A stretch of 14,469 nt of DNA from CALMEE01 sp041748315 (GCA_041748315.1 JBGTDM010000345.1:1-14469); one strand, 5' to 3'; counted from the first letter of the stretch, positions 1 through 9,887 are shown. Notes: generated by a model not told the origin, from the letters alone. Translations and numbers: made by a program.

Positions 1-42
1 GTCCGCCTGGAAAGGCTGACGTACAGACCTTGCGCTGTAGGA

Positions 43-2874
<2,832 letters not shown>

Positions 2875-3250
2875 CCCGGCGTCACATTCGCAATTAGTTT
2901 TTCGCAATGATATATAAATCGGTCGATGCACGGAAAACGCACATCCATCAAATGGTGGCTAGCCGATAAAGTCTAATTCCGTCATGCCGGAAAGAGTGCT
3001 GCGGTCTCGCCCACCTAATTGTTGGCATTGGGCTAACGCAGAGCAAACCAGCGTCAATCCAGGCTGACGACTTGATGTCTATCCAATTTAAACAATACGT
3101 TGCCTTTCTCCTATCCGAATCAGACGCATCCACGAAATTTCTGGCAAAAAACTCGCGCGAAAATTGGCTGGTCAATCTCGCGACCCGGGGGTTTGGAAAG
3201 CGAGATGAATGACCTTGTGCATCGCCACAATTGAGGTGGCTCCCCTAGAC
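2875..3250. other. Intergenic gap between the membrane-protein gene and sucA
   Basis: This 376-base stretch holds no convincing gene. The minus-strand frame at 2948-3175 has a protein composition typical of chance translation. The right part carries a terminator candidate for the upstream minus-strand gene. The left part should carry the sucA promoter; an AT-rich TATATA-like box at about 2907-2915 is the best -10 candidate, but no matching -35 is clear. No tRNA cloverleaf was seen. Confidence 0.6.
3146..3182 (-). terminator. Candidate Rho-independent terminator after the membrane-protein gene
   Basis: Read on the minus strand, the arms CGCGA and TCGCG enclose an inner stem ATTG/CAAT with a 6-base loop. 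Together they make about nine or ten pairs with a small internal asymmetry. Four bases after the hairpin comes a run of six T (plus-strand A at 3146-3151). It lies about 70 bases after the stop codon at 3251 and would separate that gene from sucA. Confidence 0.5.
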
Positions 3251-3784
3251 TTAGGCCTTGGAAGCCTCACGACCTCGTCTCGCGGCAATAAACGATTTGA
3301 TTGCCAAATACAGAAATCCGAAACAGACAAGTGTCATTAACCATATAAAGATGACGGCGCGAGGATTCGCTTCGGGGGCTTGGTTAACCACGTGAATCAG
3401 ACGGGGGATTCCTAAAACCAGACCAGCAATTCCGCCCAATAATGCGACCCCAGCCGCAATATGCATCGCATGTTTTTTAGACCGTTCATTGGTGGAAACC
3501 AATCCGCACAAGAGCATGATCAACCCGATAAACGCAGGAATTAACGCGGTTGGACTCGGCGATTTTGCCGCATCCTCGTCGGTCCGACCAAGTTGCCCGT
3601 CAATCTCCGGTCCAGTCGTCGCTGAAGGCTCGGCAACCGCGTTATTGTCCCGGCTTTCCGCGGTGTCTCCGACTGCAATATCGTTGCCAGCATCGGTCGC
3701 AGATGGTTCAATCCAATGACCAAAGTAACCGATCAAGCCAATCATCATTAGGATGACGCCACTTAAAATCGCAGCCTGATTCAT
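3251..3784 (-). CDS. Small four-helix membrane protein, function unknown
   Basis: A 177-residue protein starting at the ATG at 3784; an in-frame start 17 codons upstream adds a non-conserved charged tail and is less likely. Four hydrophobic segments are visible at about 4-22, 80-97, 107-125 and 143-162, followed by a basic tail (SFIAARRGR). The stretch SPTALIPAFIG before helix 2 and the KKHAMHIAAG motif before helix 3 match my memory of a planctomycete hypothetical membrane family, usually shorter than this one. The extra length is an acidic, Ala/Ser/Thr-rich loop at residues 26-74 between helices 1 and 2, with 12 Asp/Glu against 3 Arg/Lys and the pentapeptide EPSAT twice. There is no strong Shine-Dalgarno site. 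It stands alone, divergent from pntA, with a terminator candidate behind it. Function cannot be assigned. Confidence 0.75.
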   Translation of the reverse strand: MNQAAILSGVILMMIGLIGYFGHWIEPSATDAGNDIAVGDTAESRDNNAVAEPSATTGPEIDGQLGRTDEDAAKSPSPTALIPAFIGLIMLLCGLVSTNERSKKHAMHIAAGVALLGGIAGLVLGIPRLIHVVNQAPEANPRAVIFIWLMTLVCFGFLYLAIKSFIAARRGREASKA

Positions 3785-4158
3785 GATTTTGCCCCGGAAG
3801 TAAATAAACCTGTGCTCAATGCTCAAACCAACCATTTCACCTCGACCGCAAACGCGTCGCGGTGCGCCGGTTCAATTTCCAACGCGCTAACTCGCTTCAG
3901 TCCCGTTGTAAGGACGAGTGAATCGAGTAGGATTTTCTACAAGCAATGTCTCCGTTATTTGCGAAAAGCAGAAAACCATCGGGATGGACCAATCTCTCTG
4001 TCAATTATTCAAAGCTAGTCCACAATCCATGCCGATTTATTGAGTCGGCAATTTCACCATGGTTTTGAACAAAACAGCGGAACGAAATTGTAATTGAGGA
4101 CATTCGTCAACGTTGAAGTATCGCACAATCTAGAATCTTATACAAACGGTTTGGTTTA
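3785..4158. other. Divergent intergenic region upstream of pntA
   Basis: This 374-base region separates the minus-strand membrane-protein gene from pntA and must hold promoters for both. No believable coding frame lies in it. A 6-bp hairpin (TGCCGA at 4030-4035 with TCGGCA at 4045-4050, 9-base loop) sits about 110 bases before the pntA start. A TAGAAT hexamer at 4131-4136 is a plausible pntA -10 box, though no well-spaced -35 is evident; TTGAAG at 4113-4118 is only 12 bases away. Confidence 0.5.
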
Positions 4159-5721
4159 ATGATCATTGGAATACCCAAGGAGTCCGCTGCCGGCGAACGG
4201 CGAGTTGCAGCGACCCCCGATTCCGTTCGGAAGTTAATCAAATTAGGCTACGCTGTTCATTGCGAGGCCAATTGTGGTGAAAAAGCATACATAACTGACG
4301 AGAGTTATCTTCAGGCCGGAGCCAAGATTGAAACTGAATCTCGAACGCTCATTGAGCGCGCTGATATCTTGCTCAAGGTTACGCCTCCCACGGAAGCCGA
4401 AATTGATTGGTTGCGGACGGACAGTTTGCTGATTGGCTTCATCTGGCCGGCTCAAAACGAAGCGATCGTCAAACGGTTGAGCCAAAAACGCGTTACGGTT
4501 TTAGCAATGGATTGTGTCCCGCGTATCAGTCGAGCTCAAAAGCTGGATGCGTTGAGTTCGATGGCCAATATTGCGGGTTATCGCGCGGTTGTCGAAGCCG
4601 CCAATCATTTTGGCAGCTTTTTTACTGGTCAAATCACGGCGGCGGGAAAAGTACCCCCGGCCAAACTTCTCGTCATCGGTGCCGGGGTCGCCGGACTATC
4701 CGCTATTGGCACAGCCACCAGTTTAGGAGCGATCGTTCGCGCATTTGATACGCGCCCAGAAGTTAAAGATCAAGTGAAAAGCATGGGGGGCGAATTCCTG
4801 GAGCTGGAATTCAAGGAATCGGGAGAAGGCGCCGGAGGCTATGCGAAAACGATGAGTCCCGAATTCATCAAGGCCGAGATGGAGTTATTTGCTCGACAAG
4901 CCAAGGAAGTCGATATCATCGTCACGACAGCACTGATCCCGGGCAAAGGGGCTCCCACATTGATTACCCAGGAGATGGTGAAATCGATGAAAACAGGGAG
5001 CGTCATCGTTGACCTAGCCGCCGAACAAGGTGGGAATTGCGAGTTAACAGAAGCGGATAAAGTCGTACAAAAGCACGGTGTCACAATCATTGGCTACACC
5101 GATTTGCCCAGTCGGCTGCCGACACAATCGTCAACCCTCTACGCCAACAACCTGGTAAATTTCGTTGCCGATCTGACACCGGAAAAGAACGGCGAATACC
5201 ATATCAATTTCGAGGATGAGATTATTCAGGGGAGTCTGGTCACACATGACGGTCAAATTACTTGGCCCCCAAAACCTCAACCGGTCCCGGCGGAGGCGGC
5301 CAACTCGAAATCGGCCGAGTCGTCGATAATTGATCGCGAGGCCGCAATGGCCGCGATGGCTGCTCGGAATGCTCGACGTCGAAAAATATGGACAGTCGGA
5401 GGTCTGACGTTTGCCGGATTGTTCATGCTGCTGGTTGGATTGTTTTTCCCGCCAGAATTTGTCGCTCACTTCACCGTATTTGTATTGGCTTGTATTGTGG
5501 GTTGGCAAGTCGTTTGGAATGTAACACCGGCACTGCATACGCCGCTGATGAGCGTGACCAACGCAATCAGCGGGATTATCATCATCGGTGCATTGTTTCA
5601 AATTGGAACAAGTTTCGTGCCATCGTTGCTGGCAATCACCGCCGTGTTACTCGCATCCATTAATATCAGTGGCGGGTTTCTCGTGACACAGAGAATGTTG
5701 GGAATGTTTCGCAAGGACTGA
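4159..5721 (+). CDS. pntA: NAD(P) transhydrogenase alpha subunit
   Basis: Alpha subunit of the membrane-bound proton-translocating transhydrogenase, which uses the proton gradient to reduce NADP+ with NADH. At 520 residues it is the full-length, E. coli-like form, with the soluble NAD(H)-binding domain I and the membrane anchor in one chain. Residues 2-20 carry the family N-terminus (IGIPKE...RVAATP). The loop PRISRAQKLDALSS at 121-134 holds the Arg, Gln, Asp and Ser that contact the nicotinamide in the family. The Rossmann motif GAGVAG is at 174-179 with the adenine-ribose Asp at 197. A proline/alanine-rich linker occupies about 370-405, basic residues follow (RNARRRK), then four membrane helices from about 411 to 508, including HTPLMSVTNAISG. 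No clear Shine-Dalgarno site precedes the ATG. The pntB gene follows after a 29-base gap, clearly as an operon. Confidence 0.97.
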   Translation: MIIGIPKESAAGERRVAATPDSVRKLIKLGYAVHCEANCGEKAYITDESYLQAGAKIETESRTLIERADILLKVTPPTEAEIDWLRTDSLLIGFIWPAQNEAIVKRLSQKRVTVLAMDCVPRISRAQKLDALSSMANIAGYRAVVEAANHFGSFFTGQITAAGKVPPAKLLVIGAGVAGLSAIGTATSLGAIVRAFDTRPEVKDQVKSMGGEFLELEFKESGEGAGGYAKTMSPEFIKAEMELFARQAKEVDIIVTTALIPGKGAPTLITQEMVKSMKTGSVIVDLAAEQGGNCELTEADKVVQKHGVTIIGYTDLPSRLPTQSSTLYANNLVNFVADLTPEKNGEYHINFEDEIIQGSLVTHDGQITWPPKPQPVPAEAANSKSAESSIIDREAAMAAMAARNARRRKIWTVGGLTFAGLFMLLVGLFFPPEFVAHFTVFVLACIVGWQVVWNVTPALHTPLMSVTNAISGIIIIGALFQIGTSFVPSLLAITAVLLASINISGGFLVTQRMLGMFRKD

Positions 5722-5750
5722 ACTGGAAAATTTTTGATTTCGGATTGAAC

Positions 5751-7199
5751 GTGAACGAGAGCTTCTTTTTTATAGTTTATTTGGTCGCTGCGATCTGCTT
5801 CATTTTTAGCTTGGGTGGACTGAGCAAGCATGAGACGGCCAGGCAGGGAAATCTATTTGGCATCGTCGGCATTTTGCTCGCTGTTTCAGCGACAGCATTG
5901 TTGCTATTGTTGAGATGGTCGGAAATTGAGGATGCCGCCGCGAAATCGACAATCCTGGTCTTCATGCTCATAACCTTGGGGGCCATCGGCATTGGCAGCG
6001 TGATTGGCGCGATTGTAGCGCGCACGGTCGATATGAAGTCCATGCCACAGTTAGTGGCGATTCTACATAGTTTCGTGGGGATCGCTGCCGTCCTCGTCGG
6101 AATCAGCAACCATCTTGAAGTTCACTCCTTCGGTTCCGAAACGATGCGAATCATCCATGGCGTCGAGGTGTTTTTGGGCGTGTTTATCGGCGGCATCACA
6201 TTTACTGGATCGGTTATCGCCTGGGGTAAACTTCAAGGAGTCATTGGTTCCAGCCCATTCATGTTGCCGGGACGACACATGCTCAACCTGTGCATGATCA
6301 TCGCTTGCTTTCTGTTGGGTGTCTGGTTCATCTTTGCTGGGAACTGGAGTTTGGTTCCTTTGCTGATCATGACAATCATTTCGTTCGTGATTGGATTCCA
6401 TTTGGTTATGGCGATCGGCGGCGCCGACATGCCGGTAGTCGTTTCGATGCTCAATAGTTACAGTGGCTGGGCAGCAGCCGCAATTGGATTTTTGATCCCA
6501 AACGATTTGCTGATTATTACCGGAGCACTGGTAGGAAGTAGTGGTGCAATTCTCAGTTACATCATGTGCGCCGCGATGAATCGCTCGTTTATCAGCGTGA
6601 TTCTTGGCGGTTTTGGCTCGGACGGCGGCGGCGCCAAGGCTGGCCCGAGCGCCGACAATCTGACCTGGCGTGAAGTGTTCGCAGATGAAACCGCGGCAAG
6701 TCTTGCAACCGCACGAAGGGTGATCATCATCCCAGGCTACGGAATGGCCGTCGCCCAAGCTCAACATCCAGTGTATGAAATCAGCAAGCTTCTTAAGTCC
6801 CGTGGCGTCGAAACGCGTTTCGCAATTCATCCGGTGGCCGGTCGACTTCCGGGCCATATGAATGTACTCCTCGCGGAGGCTAAAGTCCCTTACGATATCG
6901 TACTCGAGATGGATGAGATTAATGAGGATTTCCCCGAAACCGATGTTGTGTTGGTGATCGGTGCCAACGACATTGTCAACCCGTCGGCGCTCGACGAGCC
7001 GGGAAGTCCAATTTATGGAATGCCTGTGCTCGAGGCTTGGAAAGCCGACCAGGTTGTCGTGCTTAAACGCAGTATGGGTACCGGCTACTCAGGAATCGAC
7101 AATCCACTTTTCTATAAAGACAACACCTACATGCTGTTTGGCGATGCCAAATCAAGTGTCGACAGCATTTTGGAACACTTGAGAAATGGCGCGGTTTAG
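5751..7199 (+). CDS. pntB: NAD(P) transhydrogenase beta subunit
   Basis: Beta subunit of the transhydrogenase: a membrane domain carrying the proton path plus the NADP(H)-binding domain III. I choose the GTG at 5751, giving 482 residues. From there the protein aligns residue for residue with the E. coli N-terminus as I recall it (Tyr at position 10, then xVAAIxFIFSL), and a weak CGGA lies six bases before it. A TTG at 5745 is the alternative; there is no early in-frame ATG. The membrane part spans roughly the first 265 residues and contains LVAILHSFVG and GGADMPVVVSMLNSYSGWAA. Domain III begins near 290, with PGYGMAVAQAQ at 328-338, HPVAGRLPGHMN at 360-371, GANDIVNP from 404 and KRSMGTGYSG from 439, the expected NADP contacts. 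Length and motifs are intact. Confidence 0.97.
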   Translation: MNESFFFIVYLVAAICFIFSLGGLSKHETARQGNLFGIVGILLAVSATALLLLLRWSEIEDAAAKSTILVFMLITLGAIGIGSVIGAIVARTVDMKSMPQLVAILHSFVGIAAVLVGISNHLEVHSFGSETMRIIHGVEVFLGVFIGGITFTGSVIAWGKLQGVIGSSPFMLPGRHMLNLCMIIACFLLGVWFIFAGNWSLVPLLIMTIISFVIGFHLVMAIGGADMPVVVSMLNSYSGWAAAAIGFLIPNDLLIITGALVGSSGAILSYIMCAAMNRSFISVILGGFGSDGGGAKAGPSADNLTWREVFADETAASLATARRVIIIPGYGMAVAQAQHPVYEISKLLKSRGVETRFAIHPVAGRLPGHMNVLLAEAKVPYDIVLEMDEINEDFPETDVVLVIGANDIVNPSALDEPGSPIYGMPVLEAWKADQVVVLKRSMGTGYSGIDNPLFYKDNTYMLFGDAKSSVDSILEHLRNGAV

Positions 7200-7226
7200 C
7201 GTCAACCGAAAGTTCGATACCGGAAT

Positions 7227-7258
7227 CCCGTTGCCTAGGTCAATGTCCATTGAACGGG
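7227..7258 (+). terminator. Stem-loop just after pntB, possible weak terminator
   Basis: CCCGTT at 7227-7232 pairs with AACGGG at 7253-7258. CAATG at 7241-7245 pairs with CATTG at 7248-7252, directly inside the right arm. The result is an 11-bp stem with an 8-base bulge on the left side and a very tight loop. No T-run follows, so it could be a 3'-end stabilising structure rather than an intrinsic terminator. Confidence 0.3.
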
Positions 7259-7365
7259 CACATTTGGGCGATGACCATTCTATCGGTCGTTCGACTGCAA
7301 ATCGTCATCTTGGCTCTGCATGGTACGGTTGCTTGATCTCTTAGCTGGCCCTCTTCGATTTTACA

Positions 7366-7395
7366 CTGACGATTACCAACAGGCTTGGTTGTCAG
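7366..7395. other. Stem-loop A in the pre-Tad intergenic region
   Basis: CTGAC (7366-7370) and ACCAA (7375-7379) pair with TTGGT (7385-7389) and GTCAG (7391-7395). This gives ten pairs around a 5-base loop, with a 4-versus-1 internal loop. It lies 25 bases before a second stem-loop. No T-run follows on either strand. Confidence 0.35.
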
Positions 7396-7419
7396 GGGGT
7401 TCTGCATCGAAGCCTACAC

Positions 7420-7453
7420 GCAACCGCATGTTGGATAAATACAACGAGGTTGC
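7420..7453. other. Stem-loop B in the pre-Tad intergenic region
   Basis: GCAACC (7420-7425) pairs with GGTTGC (7448-7453) and GTTG (7430-7433) with CAAC (7442-7445). There is a 4-versus-2 internal loop and an 8-base AT-rich terminal loop (GATAAATA). Confidence 0.35.
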
Positions 7454-7466
7454 CGGAACGCATACT

Positions 7467-7481
7467 TGACAGAATTTGTCA
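7467..7481. promoter_or_regulatory. Perfect palindrome TGACA-N5-TGTCA
   Basis: Two perfect 5-base half-sites separated by GAATT, 14 bases after stem-loop B. The layout is that of a dimeric repressor or activator site. It overlaps TTGACA (7466-7471), a perfect -35 hexamer, but no -10 box lies 16-18 bases further on, so a promoter is not supported. Confidence 0.25.
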
Positions 7482-7623
7482 GGTTTGTGAAGGCACCCGT
7501 AGAGGAATCGGGTTATCCTTTCAATAGAAGCCAATTTCCGCCTGTCGTCGATGCGTTTCAAATACTCTTTACGACGGGTAAAGCGGGTCCGTTAATGCAA
7601 ATGGCTGATGTTGATCGAGGATG

Positions 7624-7651
7624 TCCATTCGATTGACTCCATTCGATTGAC
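7624..7651. repeat. Perfect 14-base tandem direct repeat, two copies
   Basis: TCCATTCGATTGAC occurs at 7624-7637 and again at 7638-7651 with no mismatch and no spacer. It ends 82 bases before the start of the first Tad-like gene. It could be a replication-slippage duplication or a pair of protein-binding sites. Confidence 0.85.
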
Positions 7652-7733
7652 CAAGCGCTGTTCATAAGACTTTGCTGGAAATTGATGGTCCGGGACCCAT
7701 TGCACAACAAACCTTGATTGGAATGGTCGTCAG

Positions 7734-8177
7734 ATGTTCGGATGTAGCAAAACCCACTGGCCAAAAAGGCAACGAACACCCTCTGGAAGCCGAGCTGGTG
7801 TCGAAGCCGTTGAAGCCGCTTTGACCTTGCCTTTGCTTGTGCTGCTGACCTTTCCGATGCTGCACATCACCCACAACTGGCATACGCAAAAAATGCTCAA
7901 GGTCGCAACCTTTGAAGCAATTAAGGTGATGGGGAGTCCCGATGGCACAATCGAAGCTGCTGAAAGGGTGTTTCATGAATATGTCGATGCGTTTGGCATA
8001 AGGAATGCCCAGCTCGAATTTGCGAACAACGTCGACTACGACAATCTGAACACGGATCAGCTCTTCTGGCTTCGGGGTTCCGCGCCGTTGACTCAAAACC
8101 GACTTCCTCTTCCTTTCCATCTATCTTTCGAATCAACAATTCGCAGCAGCGAAGTTTACTACCGAAAGGAGGGCTAA
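7734..8177 (+). CDS. TadE-like pseudopilin-type protein
   Basis: A 147-residue protein resembling TadE-family minor pilin-like proteins of the Tad (Flp pilus) machinery. It has a short basic N-terminus (KRQR), then GVEAVEAALTLPLLVLL. Gly22 followed by Glu at +5 of the hydrophobic segment is the layout recognised by type IV prepilin peptidases. One membrane helix spans about 28-46; the remainder (about 100 residues) would face the periplasm or outside and has no motif I recognise. The ATG at 7734 is the only sensible start after the in-frame stop at 7683; a weak GGAA lies ten bases before it. It ends three bases before the vWA gene, whose ribosome-binding site overlaps this gene's end, so the two are likely translated together. 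The TadE match rests on the N-terminal segment only. Confidence 0.75.
   Translation: MFGCSKTHWPKRQRTPSGSRAGVEAVEAALTLPLLVLLTFPMLHITHNWHTQKMLKVATFEAIKVMGSPDGTIEAAERVFHEYVDAFGIRNAQLEFANNVDYDNLNTDQLFWLRGSAPLTQNRLPLPFHLSFESTIRSSEVYYRKEG
8165..8173 (+). promoter_or_regulatory. Strong Shine-Dalgarno site of the vWA gene
   Basis: AAAGGAGGG lies seven bases before the ATG at 8181. It is the only full-strength Shine-Dalgarno site before a larger gene in this window, and it fixes that start. Confidence 0.85.
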
Positions 8178-8180
8178 GCT

Positions 8181-9407
8181 ATGCCCGCGTCGAAGAAACA
8201 ATTAAGGCTCGTTCGTCACGGTGCATCGGCGATTCTGATCATGGCGATGATTGTACCATTGATCATCATCAGCTTTTTTGCACTCAGCTTAGCTAATCTT
8301 GAAAGAAATGAGGTCGCGACGCAGGTCTCATCGGACTTAGCTGCCATGTGGGGTGCCAATGCGATTTCCCGTGAAGTCAGCTTGGTCACGATTGAAGATC
8401 GAGCACGAGCGTTGGCCCTTGACAATTGGCAGCATGGCAGCATCACATCAACCGGCAAAAAACTCGACACGAACCAAGCTGAAGTACAAATCGAATTCGG
8501 CACGACCAGGTTCTTCAATCACATCGCAGATTTCACTCCGGGGGATCTTCCTGTTAACAGCATTCGTGTCGGGACCGAAGTTCCTTCGGGAATCATCGTT
8601 TTTGGCCAGCCCTTACGAGCGTTATTGGTCAATGGAAAAGCCACCGTCGCCAACGTGGAACGAGATATTTGCCTGGTGGTCGACCGATCGGGTTCCATGA
8701 CATTTGATCTCACCACGGATTGGTGGCATCAATCCAAAGAGTGGCATCCAGAAAATAAGATGGCGAACAGTTCTGACCCATACTTGCAAGACCGCTGCAA
8801 TCAATGGTGGTGGGCCTGGCCACATCCTGAAAACAGTCGTTGGTCAGATATGATGCCCGCCATCTATGCCTTGGCGGCAGAAATTCCGAACACTCAACAA
8901 CATGAACTGTTTTCGATCGTCAGCTATTCGTCAGCAGTGACCGAATATCGGTACGACCACTCGTTGGTTCGTCGCCAATTCACAACGACAAGTTCCAGCG
9001 TTGAATCACAACCTTCGTATAACTACCTCGAAGCGGTTCAAAAATTGGATAACAAGTACAAGTTCGAATTTCCAATCATGGGTGGCACCAATATCGCGGC
9101 CGGAATCGACCTTGGCGCTCAAGTGTTGTTAGGCAACTCGTCTCGGCCCTATGCATTCAAAACGATGATTCTGATGACCGACGGCCAGTATAATGTCGGC
9201 CGTGAACCATGGCTCGCCGCGCGCGATGCAGCGGAGCAGGGTATCGAGGTCTTCACGATTACTTTCAGTAATGGTGCCGAAATCGACGCAATGGTTCTAA
9301 CCGCAAAAGAAGGACGCGGAAAACACTTCCATGCAGCAACGGGTGAAGAGCTGCGCAGCATTTTTATCGAGATCGCCAATACTCCACCAGGCGTTTTTGT
9401 GGAATAA
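8181..9407 (+). CDS. TadG-like membrane-anchored von Willebrand A domain protein
   Basis: A 408-residue protein with the TadG-like layout: a short basic N-terminus, RHGASAILIMAM leading into a membrane helix at about 15-37, a spacer, then a von Willebrand factor A domain from about 162. The metal-ion-dependent adhesion site looks complete: DRSGSM at 168-173 (Asp168, Ser170, Ser172), Thr303 in GGTN and Asp334 in MTDG. The first helix lacks the Glu at +5 seen in both neighbours, as usual for TadG-like proteins, so processing by prepilin peptidase is not expected. A striking insert at 177-221, right after the metal site, contains eight Trp residues and one Cys (WWHQSKEW and CNQWWWAW). The domain should face the cell exterior or periplasm and bind a protein partner. 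The start is fixed by a strong Shine-Dalgarno site. It is flanked by two TadE-like genes at 3 and 12 bases. Confidence 0.85.
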   Translation: MPASKKQLRLVRHGASAILIMAMIVPLIIISFFALSLANLERNEVATQVSSDLAAMWGANAISREVSLVTIEDRARALALDNWQHGSITSTGKKLDTNQAEVQIEFGTTRFFNHIADFTPGDLPVNSIRVGTEVPSGIIVFGQPLRALLVNGKATVANVERDICLVVDRSGSMTFDLTTDWWHQSKEWHPENKMANSSDPYLQDRCNQWWWAWPHPENSRWSDMMPAIYALAAEIPNTQQHELFSIVSYSSAVTEYRYDHSLVRRQFTTTSSSVESQPSYNYLEAVQKLDNKYKFEFPIMGGTNIAAGIDLGAQVLLGNSSRPYAFKTMILMTDGQYNVGREPWLAARDAAEQGIEVFTITFSNGAEIDAMVLTAKEGRGKHFHAATGEELRSIFIEIANTPPGVFVE

Positions 9408-9419
9408 GTGAGCTTAACC

Positions 9420-9887
9420 ATGGACAATTTTGACCGCGATTGCGTAAGCAAAAACAGACCGGTACGGATTCGGACGGTGTCGCAACATCGCCAGCCCCAC
9501 CGTCGCAATACTCGCGACGGAGCGACCACGGTCGAGTTTGTACTTGTGTTCCCGTTAATTCTGCTTTTCTTTATCACGCTAATGGCATTTACTCAAGCCT
9601 TCATGTTGCGAGACACCGCACAACATGCAGCGTATAAGGGAGCAAGGCGTGGAATGGTGTGGAACTCGACAACCGAACAGGTCGGTCAGGAGGTCGCGAC
9701 ATTTTTGTCCAGACTGGGCGTGCGCGACGCAGTCGTGACAATCGATCCGCCCGTTCTCAATAACTCGGTGACGGCCGTGACAGTAACCGTTGCAATTCCG
9801 ATGAACCGTAATGCCTGGGTTGCTTCTCCATTAATGCCAGATAGCTTCGCACCTAACGCGGCGATAACGTTGAATCGACCTAGGTAG
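9420..9887 (+). CDS. TadE-family protein
   Basis: A 155-residue TadE-like protein. After a basic N-terminal leader comes RDGATTVEFVLVFPLILLFF, the classic TadE signal: Gly34 with Glu at +5, then a membrane helix at about 39-60. Next are QHAAYKGARRGMVW and a beta-rich C-terminal part (VTVTVAIPMNRNAWVASP) that matches the family in planctomycetes as I recall it. I favour the ATG at 9420, preceded by GTGAG seven bases away. A GTG at 9408, directly abutting the stop of the vWA gene with GGAA just upstream, would add four residues. It is the last gene of the set and runs convergent with lpd, 79 bases away. Role inferred: a minor pseudopilin or assembly factor of a Tad-like surface structure. Confidence 0.85.
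   Translation: MDNFDRDCVSKNRPVRIRTVSQHRQPHRRNTRDGATTVEFVLVFPLILLFFITLMAFTQAFMLRDTAQHAAYKGARRGMVWNSTTEQVGQEVATFLSRLGVRDAVVTIDPPVLNNSVTAVTVTVAIPMNRNAWVASPLMPDSFAPNAAITLNRPR

Larger units (their letters stand above)
7200..7733. other. Long intergenic region between pntB and the Tad-like genes
   Basis: These 534 bases have no convincing reading frame on either strand and no tRNA-like fold that I could find. They hold the 3' stem-loop of pntB, two stem-loops at 7366-7453, a short perfect palindrome at 7467-7481, a long-loop stem (7541-7548 with 7571-7578, one G:U pair), a perfect 14-base tandem repeat at 7624-7651 and a GGTCC-G-GGACC palindrome at 7687-7697. The promoter of the Tad-like set must lie here, but no clean -35/-10 pair could be fixed. 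A structured RNA is possible but not shown. Confidence 0.5.

Noticed and set aside
2948..3175. 75-codon minus-strand frame between the membrane-protein gene and sucA
   Set aside because: Chance-like composition, and its start region overlaps the terminator candidate.
3224..3240. GCCAC/GTGGC hairpin just after the membrane-protein gene
   Set aside because: Only five pairs and no T-run; the hairpin at 3146-3182 is a much better terminator candidate.
3866..3885. GGTTCAA-like stretch resembling a tRNA T-loop
   Set aside because: The flanking bases do not form a T-stem and no acceptor or anticodon stem is present.
5131..5601. 156-codon minus-strand frame opposite the end of pntA
   Set aside because: Antisense shadow of conserved PntA linker and helices; no domain features.
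6063..6857. 264-codon minus-strand frame opposite pntB
   Set aside because: It is rich in His, Cys, Asp and Asn, as expected from the reverse of a hydrophobic membrane gene, and covers the strongly conserved PntB sequence.
7243..7344. 33-codon plus-strand frame after pntB
   Set aside because: Its ATG lies inside the 3' stem-loop, spacing to any Shine-Dalgarno-like bases is poor, and the peptide shows no feature.
7662..8120. 152-codon minus-strand frame opposite the first TadE-like gene
   Set aside because: The plus-strand frame has the TadE signal, correct spacing to the vWA gene and a shared operon layout; the reverse frame has none.
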